Source: Corydoras sp. C115 (lineage: Eukaryota > Chordata > Actinopteri > Siluriformes > Callichthyidae). From it: 64,000 nucleotides of DNA. The DNA lies in NCBI GenBank assembly GCA_019802505.1, contig JAFMOC010000094.1, forward strand, positions 511,501 to 575,500, in the 5' to 3' direction. Shown here piece after piece: positions 35,801 to 48,265 of the stretch (its first letter is position 1; every line of letters begins with the position of its first letter). The position numbers were made by a program, and so were the translations under genes. The notes under the pieces are model-generated. The model saw only the letters and a list, made by a program, of their open reading frames with translations, had not been told where the DNA came from and made no database searches.

Positions 35801-37587
35801 ATCTTTCCATGCCAGTTTTTGTACGAGTTTCCCATCATTTGACAATGAGACAGGAACACAATTTGATTTGGATAAGAATATTTGGATAAAATCCTCATCA
35901 GTTTAGAGTTTTGAGTGTTTACATCATTTACCTGTTGCTAACAAACAATTCATTGTGTGGTTTCATTGTTTTTGTACCAAACCTACTCATGCGGTAGTGA
36001 AAACGCTGGAGACAGGACCACGATGAGTTCAAAGCTGGCTTTTATTGCCACACTTGATATATAAATATATTTGTAGTGGACACCATGAAAAATCTTTACC
36101 TCATTTAGTCTTAAAACACCGTTTCAGATGCATATACATATACACATACATATTCAAGTGCACACATTCAAGCTCCCGTAACCCCTCATTAAAAGCTTTT
36201 TTATGCTCCAGCACAAATACACAAACACAATTAACAGAATACATGACAGGTAAGTCATCTACTTTCCTCGTTTTGTCATCTCCACATCCTATTTACCAAC
36301 TAGTGTCTAAACGAAACCACTTCACTCACATTCACCTATCCCTCTTTGAGAGGGTCCTAAAATAATGCCACGTCCTTTAACCCTCTCACCATGGTTCTTG
36401 TTACCGTTCCCAACCTGAATAATAAGTTAAGAGACAGCATCATGACTGCTGGCGCAGCCTGGCAATGCTTAATTTGGGCCCCGTGTAATATATACCCATT
36501 TGTGACATGTTCTGGCTCATCTGGGGGCAGGTTGGGACACAAGCTTATAATACTCTGCAAAAATTAAAAGTCCTCATTTCTAAAATAAACACATGAGATA
36601 TTTTAGAACTCTGTATCATGGGAAGACACTAAATATGTACTGTATATTTAAATTTTTGTTTTCAAGTTAACAATCTGATTAAACCTAAAGGAAAATTCTG
36701 TAATTTAAATTTTTTTTTTTTGCTAAAAAATGATATTTAAGAAAACCAAGAAACAACACACCCATTTGGCTATTTTATAATATTGCATAACATTCTAAAT
36801 GAGAGTAAAGGAACTAAAAGAATTACTAAAGATGGTCAACTACTTTCATTTAAAGAAGAAGAAATGCGGTGAAGAGACATATACAAATTTTGCCAGGCTA
36901 ATTTATTTAGGCAAATTAAATTGCTTTACGTACTAAGCCATCAGGTATTCTAATTAAAGGTTTATGCAATTGTTTTTAAGAAGGTTCTCGTTAGTAAAAT
37001 CCAAAGTGTTTTAGGTGTTTAAGGTAAATTACAGATGTTATTATATAAGTCACTTTTGTTTAACTGTGTGCATATAGGGGAGGTTTGCTCAAGCTCTGAA
37101 TACAACCCAATTCTTTAGTCGCGGAGTTCCCAATATTTAACAATGTATGCTGAAATGGATTGATAACAAAAAATATTTTGCTTGTGTGAAAAAAACCTTA
37201 TTGGCTGCTTTAAATTGTCCCTATATAGCGTATATATATATATATATATATATGGCACGGTGGCTTAGTGGTTAGCACGTTCGCCTCTCAGCGCTAGGGA
37301 TTCCCGGTTCGAATCCCCATCTGGGTGGAGTTTCCATGTTCTCCCCGTCTCTGCGTGGGTTTCCTCCGGGTTCTCAGGTTTCCTCCCACAGTCCAAAAAC
37401 ATGGATCAAGTCAGTTGAATTCTCAAAATTGCCCCATATACAGTGTGTGAGTGTGTGCCCAGCGGTGGATTGGCGCCCTGTCCTGGGTCTATCTGCCCAG
37501 CGCCCGAGACGCTCTCCCCTGGATGAGCATGGGGAACCCCACCACGACCCTAATAGAGGATAAAGCGGGAGATAATGAATGAATGAA

Positions 37588-37662
<75 letters not shown>

Positions 37663-38489
37663 TTTTATTTTTTTTTTTTTAGTTAAATAAACAGATTTTG
37701 GTACAAAAATAACAAGTAAGTATAAGATTTTGTGCTGGAGTATTCTATCAACTGGTATCATTTATAGTATATCATGGAGGGTGCAGAGGAACAAGAATGA
37801 GTAAAAGATGGATAAATTTGGTTACAACTCTACACCCATCAACTCCACCACATACCATGTACCACAATCAGTAACTTAGTGTTTCTGCCTCAGTGACTTG
37901 GCTTGTTTTACAATTGTTCAAAATTAATAAATCCGATTAAACCCATATTGTATTACATGTCAGTATTACACTTTTTATTTACTTGATTTCCTAATGACCC
38001 TAATTTTGTCTCTTTCAGGCAGTAAAGAATGGGCTGGTGACGACCTGCAAGTGTCATGGTGTCTCTGGCTCATGTGCGGTGCGCACCTGCTGGAAACAGC
38101 TCTCTCCATTCTATGTCACAGGTCAGCTCCTAAAGTATCGCTATGACACAGCCATGCGTGTGCTCAGTGTCACCAACGCAGCCACTGGAGACACCGAGCT
38201 GGCCGGGCCAGCACGCCGAGGTGACACTGCTCCACGGCCAAACCCTACAGAGCTGGTGTTCCTGGAGGAATCACCCAGCTTCTGTCGGCCATCGCGCTAC
38301 TCACCTGGGACGGCTGGTCGATCATGCGCTAAGGATACAAGCTGCAGTAGCCTGTGCTGTGGTCGAGGTTATAACACAGCACTACATCTTGTTACATTTT
38401 CCTGCAACTGTCAGGTACGCTGGTGTTGCCATGTCGAATGCCAGACCTGTCTACGTGAAGAGGAGGTCTACACCTGCAAGAAACACTAA
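29808..38489 (+). CDS. wnt9b: Wnt9b secreted signalling protein
   Basis: Secreted, lipid-modified Wnt ligand. In vertebrates Wnt9b acts in kidney tubule, craniofacial and other epithelial-mesenchymal signalling. Exons: 29808-29890, 30513-30766, 34014-34279 and 38019-38489; all GT-AG, sum 1074 bp, 357 residues, the length of human WNT9B. Residues 1-25 form a signal peptide (CLLRLTAFCIILLSHAAAA) followed by YFGLTGREPL, the Wnt9b N-terminus. One sequon is visible at N100-C-S. The hallmark CKCHGVSGSC carries the Porcupine-acylated serine at S217. The mature region has 24 cysteines, the full Wnt complement, ending YTCKKH. Exon 2 ends KR and exon 3 resumes AFKETAF where human has GFKETAF. Intron 2 (3.2 kb) holds a head-to-head SINE pair and a perfect inverted repeat, and intron 3 one SINE. 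Same-strand neighbour gosr2 confirms the WNT9B-GOSR2 synteny. Confidence 0.97.
30918..31261 (-). repeat. tRNA-derived SINE in wnt9b intron 2 (antisense)
   Basis: Full-length copy with 14-bp target duplication tacttaataacaat at 30904-30917 and 31262-31275. Paired head-to-head with the next copy. Confidence 0.95.
31299..31650 (+). repeat. tRNA-derived SINE in wnt9b intron 2 (sense)
   Basis: Full-length copy 37 bp from the previous, inverted one. It has a 17-base C homopolymer (31593-31609) where the family has AACCCCACCGCGACC. Confidence 0.94.
31728..31835. repeat. Perfect 27-bp inverted repeat with AT-rich loop
   Basis: The arm at 31728-31754 (tgactaaatgacctgacaag...) is the exact reverse complement of 31809-31835, with a 54-bp loop rich in TATA/CATA. 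It sits in wnt9b intron 2, just after the SINE pair. It could be a miniature inverted-repeat element or a hairpin-forming transcript segment. Confidence 0.85.
31931..32020 (-). repeat. Ancient V-SINE-like fragment
   Basis: The string gtggatagaaaccaggtctt followed by gggtagaacatgcaaaa recalls the antisense V-SINE core (gggaggaaaccggag ... ggggagaacatggaaa), strongly diverged. Confidence 0.35.
32870..33015. promoter_or_regulatory. Candidate conserved non-coding element in wnt9b intron 2
   Basis: A non-repetitive patch of balanced composition within AT-rich intron DNA, including tgcatgataattacgggct, ccatggctatttatatcacg and gtggaaaagcacccggttcc. It contains a homeodomain-type TAATTA core variant and a CACGTG-like CACGTGG. 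No repeat or coding explanation; function is inference. Confidence 0.3.
33185..33500 (+). repeat. Diverged copy of a dispersed fish repeat (class uncertain)
   Basis: Starts ccattcagccacaacattag and contains agcactgcagtgacactgac followed by tggtggtgaagtgttaatga. Related strings recur at 34735, 59950 and 62190. Likely a non-autonomous DNA transposon family, old. Confidence 0.5.
34690..35020. repeat. Old inverted-repeat element of the same dispersed family
   Basis: Left part ttctcagcactgcagtaaca ... actaatgtgatggtggtgtg. The right part (accacattaatgtcattgga ... ctgctgagaat) is roughly its reverse complement, so the copy has diverged terminal or sub-terminal inverted repeats. Lies in wnt9b intron 3. 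Confidence 0.5.
37230..37656. repeat. (TA)n microsatellites flanking a SINE
   Basis: Alternating TA at about 37230-37252 and about 37590-37656, split by the SINE at 37253-37592. The insertion therefore went into a TA tract, which then expanded on the tail side. In wnt9b intron 3. Confidence 0.85.
37253..37592 (+). repeat. tRNA-derived SINE in wnt9b intron 3
   Basis: Family copy lacking the first few head bases (begins ggcacggtgg), with a (TGAA)n tail passing straight into (TA)n. Confidence 0.93.
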
Positions 38490-41090
38490 GAGAAATAGAA
38501 AGAGGATGATTTGAAAACTAGTTCTCTTTCAGTGAGTGCATGAATCTATAAATGACCAAAAGACAAAAAAAACAAAAAGCCATGTCTGAGCCACAGTGGC
38601 TAAGGAGGGCAGAGAGTCACTCTTTGAAACAATAAGCCTCTGAAACAAGTGTGGGCAAATGTGGACCCCCCAAGGCATGGCTGTCCGAAATAAGAGTCAG
38701 CACTCCTGACAAGAATGAAACATTGCATAAATTCCTTGTTTGCTGGCCTCCAAGATTGCTTCAAGCCAGGAAAGGGCCACTCACAGATGTTTTAACATGA
38801 CTGACCTTGTATGGTCTTGAAATGAAATGGAATTAAAGATTACTCATGAAAGGGCCAAAATTCGTTTAGCAGGACACTTACCTTATAGAGGGGTCTATCG
38901 GTGGATAAAGTATTTGGAATGTGTTCAACATCCCAAAAACAGAGCTTTAAGGAAAAGTCCACTGGTACCACAAAGATTGCTTTTTACTTTTTTGTGTGAA
39001 TGTCACAATGTGAGTAATAAAGCAAGGGCCATATATTATGCACTTATTTCTGTAAAGTTGTTTAATGGTGGAGAAAGTTCTGAATCTGAGGCCAGATGTG
39101 CAGTGTAAATGCTCTTTATAGAAAATTGGAGATATCAATAACAACTACAAAAAATATCGGCTTAGCAACACTGTATATTGAAAAAACTTTTTAGAACTTC
39201 TTTTTCTTTGAATGTTATGTTATAGCCAAATGACAAATGATAATTTCCATCGATACATATTTTGCATGTGATCATAGAATACAACATTTAACATTTGAAG
39301 AGTTACAGAACAATTGATGTGGTTTTCATCATAAGTTTTTAATTCCAAAAACACCAATAATAATAACCATAATAATAATTGTCACATCCTCAAATGATTA
39401 ACTTTCTATATTTACCACCACATTTATCTTAGTCTTTATAAGTGAATCTTGGACTGATGGGACTTTCCTCCATTCTCAGCATAGCTATAAAAATTGCAAT
39501 TCACATATGCAGCAATAATGTAATTGCACTTGTTTCTTTTATCAAATAGCATCTTACATAAAGTTAGCACATCATGATAAACATTAAATGGCATTATGAG
39601 CCATCAAAGTGTTTATTTTATACTTTAAAATAACCATAGAAATTTTTCAGCAACTTTGCATCCAGCAGTGCTGTATGTGGGTGCCTATGTATTTACAAAT
39701 CTTAATAAGAAACTCATCGACAGAACACTGCAGTGTTTTAATCCTGTGATCATGATTTCAGATTGCTGCATACAATTAGTCAAACATCTGCATATTGTAG
39801 TGTCTTTTAACATCAAACTCAAAAAACTACTTCATTCCTAGGACAAAGAGCAACCTCTATCACATTCTTTCCATAAAGCTCAATTTGGGCTCATCTGAAC
39901 TCCTTTTAAGTTTGTAAAAGTCTTTGAAAGGGCTAATCCCCCCTCTCACCCACCCACCATTATCTTCTCTCTTAACAATCAGAGAAAATAACAGCTCTTA
40001 ATGTCATGAAATGCTGCATGTGGCCCCTGAGTCTTAAGGTCACAGACTACACTGCCCAACAAGCCATGCAGCTGTGATGGCTTTATTTTGATTTCCAAAC
40101 TCCATTTATTGTGTTTAAACATTCCCACTAATAATTAGAAGCTCAATCAATAGAAAATGGAGATCTATAGCTGAAGTTGTGCTGTGTGCAAACAAAACTT
40201 CGAAAAACCAACAGCTGTACTACTTTAAAAAAATTAAAATGTTAACATTTCAGTCAAAGCTGGAGTCAGTGTGAGAAAATGCATATCTGCTTGTGCTATA
40301 CATACTTGCATACTTCCATAGGCTTATGTGAAATCTGCCAAATCGATCATGTTGGGAAAGGACTCATTTTGTAATGTCATGTTTAGTCAACTGTGTTGGT
40401 TTCTGTTGACACCCTGTGCGTAGGAGTTTCCTTATGCTGTGAACTCCATCCAGTTGTAAACTAAAACTAAAAAAAATTATCTTGTCAAGAAACCCAGCAT
40501 TTAGACCAGAATCAAATCAGAATTTCCCGGGTAAATTTCACCCCACTTTACTAAGGTATTTTGCATGGAAGAGAGCATGTGAGAAAGTAAACCATCTGTA
40601 AATGAGATTTTGTCCCTAGGAAGACTAAGGGATACACCCATTGACAAAGCACAGCCATGCAAATGCTTCCAACCACTGAGAAGCAGTGGAAAGCCAAATC
40701 CTGTCACTACTTCATCAGTGTATGCATGTTCATGCATGTGCTTTTTAAACTTGGACATCAAAATACAGTGTTCAGTTCACAATTCACTATCAGTGAATGC
40801 ATTCAGTATCAGTTGTTGGTTAAGTAGCCATAGGTTTGCATTGATGTGGTTGTTACAGTATATTTACTTTGTGTATGACACACCTTTTGTGAGGGATTTT
40901 TTTTCTACCTCACTTGGCTTTTGGAAGTTAAATATAAAATGTATATTTATGTAGAGCATATTTGATTTAAAAAAAGAGCTATCAACAGTAATATGCAATT
41001 CCTCTGAACTGGCATATAATAACCATTTTACTTTGTGAGCAACATGAAGCTATTGTATGATATTCAAATAAAGTCATTCTAGTTACATAG
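38490..41090 (+). other. Probable wnt9b 3' UTR
   Basis: About 2.6 kb downstream of the stop codon with no SINE at all, unusual for this window. Candidate polyadenylation signals AATAAA lie at 39016-39021 and 41067-41072. Transcript extent is inference. The patch at about 39880-40180 is notably non-repetitive. Confidence 0.45.
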
Positions 41091-41384
41091 ACTGATTTAT
41101 TCCATTTGTAAATGTCTACAATGATCATTGGGCTTGCCATGGTTGAACACCTCTCTGAATCTACTCATATGAGCATTTGTAGTTAAATGAGATCTCATCA
41201 TTATGCAACCCTTTGAGGTAGCATTTTTATCTCACTCTGGTATTTCCGTTTGTATCTTTCAACCATCCAATTACATTTTACCAACAACTTTTCAGAGTGA
41301 TGCAGACAAAGCATGGCATGGTAAAATATAACTATTTACACCTTTATATATTTTTATATTTATTAGTGGGTCCTTTCTTTGTGA

Positions 41385-41480
41385 AATTTGCATGGTTTCT
41401 CCATGATTATGTCGGATTCTGGGAGCTTCAGTTCCCTCCCACAGTCCAAAGACATGATAACACACATATTTTGGAAGGTG
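41385..41480 (+). repeat. Ancient V-SINE-like fragment
   Basis: The string cagttccctcccacagtcca followed by aagacatg matches the SINE core, preceded by a diverged tttgcatggtttctccatga. Confidence 0.45.
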
Positions 41481-41837
41481 GGAGCAAACATGAAGAACAT
41501 AAAGAGTAAAACAATGCTGGCATAAACATTACAATACCAAATAAACTGGAGTCGTATAACCCAATTAGGGTGGGGTGAGTGTGCCAAGGTCTATGTCGTG
41601 ATAGTTGAGTAAAATGCGGAAAACAAGAAACAACATCACATTCACACTTATGGGATATTGTCTATGTACTGTGCAGGAGCTGCCAAAGGGACACAGGGAG
41701 AACATGCAAATTCAAAACAATTGTGACATGAAAAGTCAGTGCTACCCTTGGTGGCACAACCATGCCATTCATACCATTTTTATTTAATTACCCTGTGTTG
41801 GCTCCCAAACCACATTTAACTGCAAATAAAAATAATT

Positions 41838-42168
41838 AGGCGGCACGGTGGCTTAGTGGTTAGCACGTTCGCCTCTCGGCGCTAGGGATTCCTGGTTCGA
41901 ATCCCCATCTGGGTGGAGTTTCCATGTTCTCCCCGTGTCGGTGTGGGTTTCCTCCCACAGTCCAAAAACATGGATCAAGCCAATTGAGTTCTCCAAATTG
42001 CCCCATGTAGAGTGTGTTTGTGTGAGTGAGTGTGTGCCCAGCGATAGGTTGGCGCCCTGTCCTGGGTGTATCTGCCCGGCGCCCGAGACGTTCTCCCCTG
42101 GATGGGCATGGGGAACCCCACCGCGACCCTAATATAGGATAAAGCGGAACATAATGAATGAATGAATT
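41838..42168 (+). repeat. tRNA-derived SINE
   Basis: Near full-length. It lacks the second ctccgggttctcc element in the core (a short deletion at about 41952). AT-rich flanks give an imprecise target duplication (aataaaaataat). Confidence 0.93.
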
Positions 42169-44833
42169 AATAAAAATAATGATTATACTAATAATTACTG
42201 ATTAGCTATTTTCCAAATTAGAGCATTTTAAATAAATTGGCATTTTAAAAATAATTGATTAATATGATAAATGCTCTAAAATTGTGGGGGGAAAAAAAAA
42301 AAAATGTGTTATGCCTCAGTAAGTCTGATGATGCTGATAAGGTGCTGAATTACGTGCTGGGGGAGGATTATAAAGTTACAGCCCTAAAATATTAACATTT
42401 CCTACTAGCTTCCATGGAACCATACCACAAAAACAAACACATTGAACCGCGCACCACATAGTGTATAAGTATGCTGGTAATCTGTGCAGCTGTTTGATGT
42501 GTGTAATAACATAACATGACGTTCTTTCCATCTGCAGTAAAGATGATAACTATAATTGACCTATGTTATTAACCTCTCTCTTACATTGAGGCACCTCCAC
42601 AGACCTCTGCTAATAACTGTTTATCATCCTTGATTTTTAATAAAAAATGAGGGCCAGTGTGATGAGGGAGATGAAGTGGAACAGATTTAATGAGTACAAA
42701 ACAACAAGCATATCACATACCTGCTTTGGGGGATCAAAGTGGTCTAATGCGTAATGTGCTTGTTTTCTCATTTTAATTTTAAACCTTTAACCACACACAG
42801 GCATAGTCACATCTACAGACCCATAAACAGAGGCATAAACAGACACTTGCATTCTTTAGAAAAGGTATTTTTGACCCCTGAGGCATTTAAAGGAATGCAG
42901 AATAGGTTAAGTAGTAAGGAAATAAATGATTAGTTGGTAACGAAAAGAGCTAGAAATTATACCCAAAGTTCTGTACAAACATCATAACAGCATAAATATT
43001 ATTATTATATGAATATTATATTATTTAAAATATTATAAATAAAGTTGAAGTGGAATTTATAGTCATTATAGCTAAACAGGTGCAAAGTTTACCAAAAAAA
43101 TTTCTTCGGATTAGAGTGCAAAATTAGCCATGACATGACACCCCCAAAGCAGAGCAGGGTCTTGACACATACATTTTTACTGACTGCATTCTTATCAACA
43201 CGTCGTACTAAATTTATTACAAAGAATAAAACATTTATTCATTCATTAATTATCTTCCACTTATTCAAAATCACTAAGCCACCATCCAAGCATAATGATG
43301 TAAATTATTAAATAAAATTTTGCATCAAAATCTAGAGTGCAAAATATTGATGCTTTTTTTATTGATGTTTGATTATTGTAAATTATTCTGCAAAAGTAGG
43401 GATCAATTATGAAACAGATGTTTCTGATGTTCCTGATGTTTGATGGTTCTTTTGGAATGCTCACTTTAATATTGTTTGACAAGTTTAAAATATTTTTTAT
43501 CCTAATCCCACTGTTGTGTTATTTAATTGTTCAAATTGCCTTTAGTTATGAGTCCGGAAAAAAGAAATTGTAAAAACATTGGAATCAAACAAATTAATGA
43601 AACTAAATTTGTTGTTTCTGGGGCTTAATTCCAAAACAAAAATATAGCAGACTGTGATTTTCTACGACGACTACAATGAACTACATTGGGTATTAAACTT
43701 CCACTGAGCTACTACACCCATATTGCCTAATTATATGTCAATTAATTTATTTACTAATTTACCTTTCATGCATTTTAAATAAACTTTTTGCATTAGTAGC
43801 AAAATTATTCTATATTTAGAATAAGGACCCATTTCCAGACTAACAGTCAGTGGCATCTGGTGAACTGCAGGCACTTACATTTGTGGTCAGATGAAAGGTG
43901 CTTCTAAAAAGTCAGCTGGCAAGGTGGTGAAACCTAAACATAGGTTTGGAGCCCTGCAGACCACAAAGCTTCTGCAAAATTTCAACCATAAACTGTAGGC
44001 AAATCTTTTTTACAAACAAACTTTGTTTAGCTTTATTACACTCATGTTAATAGATTACTGTATTTTGTATTATATGAACCAATTTAAAGATTACAAAAAC
44101 AGTTCCAAAAACCTACAGTCTAAGTCCTTTTACATGTGTCAGTTTTAACATGTAAAAACCTTAAAGCCTACTGCCATCTCTTGGTGGATTGACCGCAGAA
44201 ACCTTGTCTAATCTTGAGGACAGTTATCAGTTGAAATGCTCACTGTCACTATAGGAGAGATATTCTGTATGAGAATTGCTGAAAATAATAAAATAAATCC
44301 TTGTTTGCATGTGAATTTACACAAAAAGGGTGTACTGAACACATCCCTTAGGTAAGGTCAGGTCTTTTTTGTTAGTAGTGCTATTAAAGCAGTACCAGTT
44401 AGAGGTACAGTAAGTGCTGAAAATATAGTTTTTTGCATGACACCTGAAATCATAGTTCAGAAGTAGCAAGGTTTTCTGCTGATGGTAAAAAGGTTAGCTG
44501 GCAAACAGAGGAAAAGGACAAAGTCAGGAGATCAAGCTGTTAGAGAGATAAGTAGACAAGGATTTCACCAAGGTGTTCAGAAAGCCGGAAGGATTAAATG
44601 CCGGTCGGTAAAACATCAACTTGGAGAATTCATTAGAGAATGTCGCCTGAAGGACTACAGCTATAGTGTGGGAGAAAATACAAAAATTCGGAAATATGAT
44701 GGCCATTAGGTGCTTAGGTAAAGAGAACAGTGGATATAATATTCAAGTGATTAATAGGGTAAGAAAGTGACAAGTACAGGTAAAATAATAAAGGAGATAT
44801 AATTTCCATGATATTTGTTTTGGAAACAAACAT
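42169..44833. other. Intergenic DNA between wnt9b and gosr2, part 1
   Basis: No gene recognised. A small possible SINE remnant (tail plus head, core deleted) lies at about 43226-43290. The 75-codon frame at 44482-44709 is basic and featureless, with no acceptable gene context. Confidence 0.5.
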
Positions 44834-44844
44834 GCACACTATTT

Positions 44845-45195
44845 TCATTCATTCATTCATTATCTCCCGCTTTATCCTCTATTAGGGTCGCGGTGGGGTT
44901 CCCCATGCCCATCCAGGGGAGAACGTCTCGGGCACTTGGCAGATAGACCCAGGACAGGGCGCCAATCCATCGCTGGGCACACACTCACTCACACAGACAC
45001 TCTCTATATAGGTTAATTTTGAGAATTCAATTGACTTGATCCATGTTTTTGGACTGTGGGAGGAAACCGGAGAACCCGGAGGAAACCCACGCAGACACGG
45101 GGAGAACATGGAAACTCCACCCAGATGGGGATTCGAACCGGGAATCCCTAGTGCTTAGAGGTGAACGTGCTAACCACTAAGCCACCGTGCCGCCC
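44845..45195 (-). repeat. tRNA-derived SINE
   Basis: Near full-length minus-strand copy. Target duplication gcacactattt at 44834-44844 and 45196-45206. Confidence 0.95.
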
Positions 45196-45206
45196 GCACA
45201 CTATTT

Positions 45207-47672
45207 AAAAAATTTAAAAAGTGAAAAAATACAGCCACCAACTATGGTTTTTATGTTTTACAACATTTGTGGAATGTTTTATGTGTATTATAGTACATGT
45301 TGCACTCCTTTTGGAACATGTTGGAATACATATGATGAAAAGCTGATGTAGTCAGTTACTGTTTAACAATTATAACACAGAAACAAGTAGAAAGAAGATT
45401 GATCAGAGAAGTTTACTGCAACTTTTTTGAATGAAATTAATTGCAGACTTTATTAAATAATACTGAAAATCAGATTCTGTCTTTCTGTGTGTGTGTGTGT
45501 GTGTGTGGTGTGTGTACATGAGAGAAAGAGATATCAGTGTATTGACCTGCAAGGGGTCTGTGCTGTAGCACCAGTTTAATGAATCATAAAGCCTTCATTT
45601 CCCCAAAGCCCAACATCCACAGGGAGCACAGTCCACTTCTCACGCACACATCCCAAAGAATTATGCCCACACCATGTAAGTGTGTGTGTGTGTGTGTGTG
45701 TGTGTTTTTTCAATTAAGCAAAGAAGCTGTATCCACTGCCCTGTAGGACGAGACACGTTATCTGCCATCTTTAGTGTGACGAAGAGGAAACACACACTCA
45801 TGCAGACACATGCACACATAAACTGGAAATGCTAATAAAACTCCTTCATCTTCAATTGCAACCACTGATAGTTACACTAGCTTAAAGCACTAAAAAGCGA
45901 ATGGACGACCACAAACGAGTCACACAGGATTTCGCCTCTCTGAATGAACAGAGAGCTGAGGTCAGAGGGTCATTGACTCACACAATTTTTATAAATATTA
46001 TTCCTGGTTGCTTAGCGAATGTACTTAATACATAGTGAGTTACATATTTTTAGGTAGATTGCAGGTTTATACATCACCAATTGGTACACATGGTGTAGCG
46101 TAGCATGGCGGATAAGCTTCCAGTGCCTGGAGCAAGTGTGTTAATATCAACCCGAATCGGATGACAAAAGTCATGCAACAATGTTCATTCAGTTTGGCTT
46201 TGAAGAAGACCTTTTCGGCTGCCTTGCTCAAATTATGTGGTAGCATGGCAATCATAGATTGTACTCTACCTGATCATCACACTAATTAATAAAATAGGGG
46301 TCAGAAATGTGAAGATGCAGTACAAATGATGTGTGATGATTGTACAATCAGAAATTCTTCTAGAATAATCAATAACCCTAACCCTAACCCTTTTTAGAAT
46401 ATTATCTTCTATTAGATTTGTGAGATCTATAGGGTCTAAAATCTGGGGCAATTGCCCTGACTGCCCTGTCTGGTAGTCTGTGAACTACAAACAGAGAGTC
46501 TGCCTTGGCATGTCACTTTCCAGCCTAATCTGATAACCGCTGCAGCAACAGCTCTTCCACTAAAGTGTGATTTTTCCAGCCAGCTTGGCCTGTTATGGAT
46601 CCATGCTCGCCCACCATCAGCTTCTGATCATGATGTGCACTGCTGCCAAAAAAATTAGCAGCCCAATTTACATTCAATTTTAGGATCCTCATGCTTGTGC
46701 AGGTGTTTGAGTGGTTAAGTGCTTTTGGACATATATTTTGTACAAAGGTACAGTATTTTTTTGTTAAATAATGAAACTTTTTTGTTTGTTGTTATTGCTT
46801 TTTTGTTGTTTTGTTATTGTTGTTGATCTGATGTTACATTTAGCTAAGTTTGAGAACATATACAGTCTGATATTCTTTTTTAAGGCCTAATATGTAAAAC
46901 CATAGATTTCAAAGAAGGTGCACTTTCTTTTTCCAATGACACTGCATAATATTGAAAAACTTATAAAAATCAATAAGAGGTATATGTTTTTACATTTTAT
47001 TTGTGCTTGTTTAACCCCTCCTTATCGACTTTTAAAACTTTAAAGCACTTTTGTATTTATCATTCTTTTGCGAAAGCATGCTCTTGTTTTTGGTATCTTT
47101 TCATTTTGCCCTTCATACCGCACTGTATCCTTTCATCCTTTAATCCCTTCATAACTCCATCTATATAAGCCTGGACTCCATGCTTTGTCCAAACCTCCAG
47201 CCATCTGTCATGCAACTACCCCCAGTAAGGAAGAAACCAACAGCAATAACCCATTGAGGTAAACACGAGAAAATGAATGAGTGAAGTGTGTGAATAGTTT
47301 ATTAAGGACTGAGTAAACATATGCACACGAAAGTATACAGCAAAAATAAATGGACATAAAGAAGAAAAAAATATGAACAAAATCTTGTTGAGGATTACTT
47401 AAAAAAACGTAAAAGCATAATTAATTGAGTGACCAAACCAAAAGCAAGTGAATCTGTAAGGCAAGAGTTTGTAAGAGGAAAAGTAAAAGCCCTCAAATGA
47501 GTAAATAAATAACCTGGATGTCACTGAGTAAAAGTGAGTATGTGTATCGAGGGTATGAGTGGGTGAGAGTGAGTGAGTGAGGTAGCAAATGTAATTTCAG
47601 TAACTATGTCAGTTTGTAAAGTTTAGATTAGAATGCTACTATGTGAGAAAATGAATGAGAGTATACACAAAT
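45207..47672. other. Intergenic DNA between wnt9b and gosr2, part 2
   Basis: No gene. It holds (TG)n tracts at about 45487-45508 and 45682-45706, three telomere-type repeats at 46373-46391, and two non-repetitive, less AT-rich patches (about 45540-45990 and 46450-46650) that could be regulatory. Confidence 0.5.
46373..46391. repeat. Short interstitial telomere-type repeat
   Basis: taaccctaaccctaaccct: three CCCTAA units, the vertebrate telomere sequence, in an ordinary intergenic setting. Confidence 0.8.
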
Positions 47673-47868
47673 GAGCGGCAAGGTGCCTTAAGTGCCTTAA
47701 GTCAATTGAGTTCTCCAAATTGCCCCATATAGTATGTGTATGTGTGCGTGTCTGTGTGAGTGTGTGCCCAGCGATGGATTGGCGCCCTGTCCTGGGTGTA
47801 TCTGCCCAGCCCCCCCCCCCGCGACCCTAATATAGGACAAAGCGGAAGATAACGAATGAATGAATATA
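47673..47868 (+). repeat. Internally deleted SINE
   Basis: Head cggcaaggtgcctta joins directly to core gtcaattgagttctccaaat. A second deletion removes the segment between gcccag and ccgcgacc, leaving an 11-base C run (47810-47820). Confidence 0.85.
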
Positions 47869-48114
47869 CGCAAATGTGTATTGAATATAAGCAAGCAAAT
47901 AAATAAGTAAACAGTGACTAAATGTAGATTGGTCAATTAAATAAGATACCTTAATTTTGTACAGTACATAAAAAGACATTAAGAAAACAAAATTCTCATG
48001 CATATACAAAGGGATAGAGTAAGGTGAGTTAATTTGCCTACTGTACTTACACACAGAGAAAGCTGTCCTCCGCAGTGAAACACACATATACACACACTGA
48101 GTGAAGTGAGCACA

Positions 48115-48265
48115 CGTGTCTGGAGCGATGGGCAGCCTTGTATACAGAACCCGGGAAGCTATTGGGGTTAGGTGCCTTGCCCAAGGGCAATTCAGTCATA
48201 GCATTTGGTGGAATCAAATCAGGGATCCTCAGGTTGCTTATCCAAAAGCGTACTACTGCCCCTAC
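48115..48265 (-). repeat. Fish tRNA-SINE-like repeat, third family
   Basis: Shares tgggcagccttgtata and ggggttaggtgccttgccca with the longer copy at 56400-56650. Confidence 0.6.

Noticed and set aside
44166..44200. Possible CTCF-like string ctgccatctcttggtggatt
   Set aside because: Spacing differs from the consensus by an inserted base; too weak to list.
44482..44709. 75-residue basic open frame
   Set aside because: No recognisable motif, splice context or homologue; length is within chance expectation.
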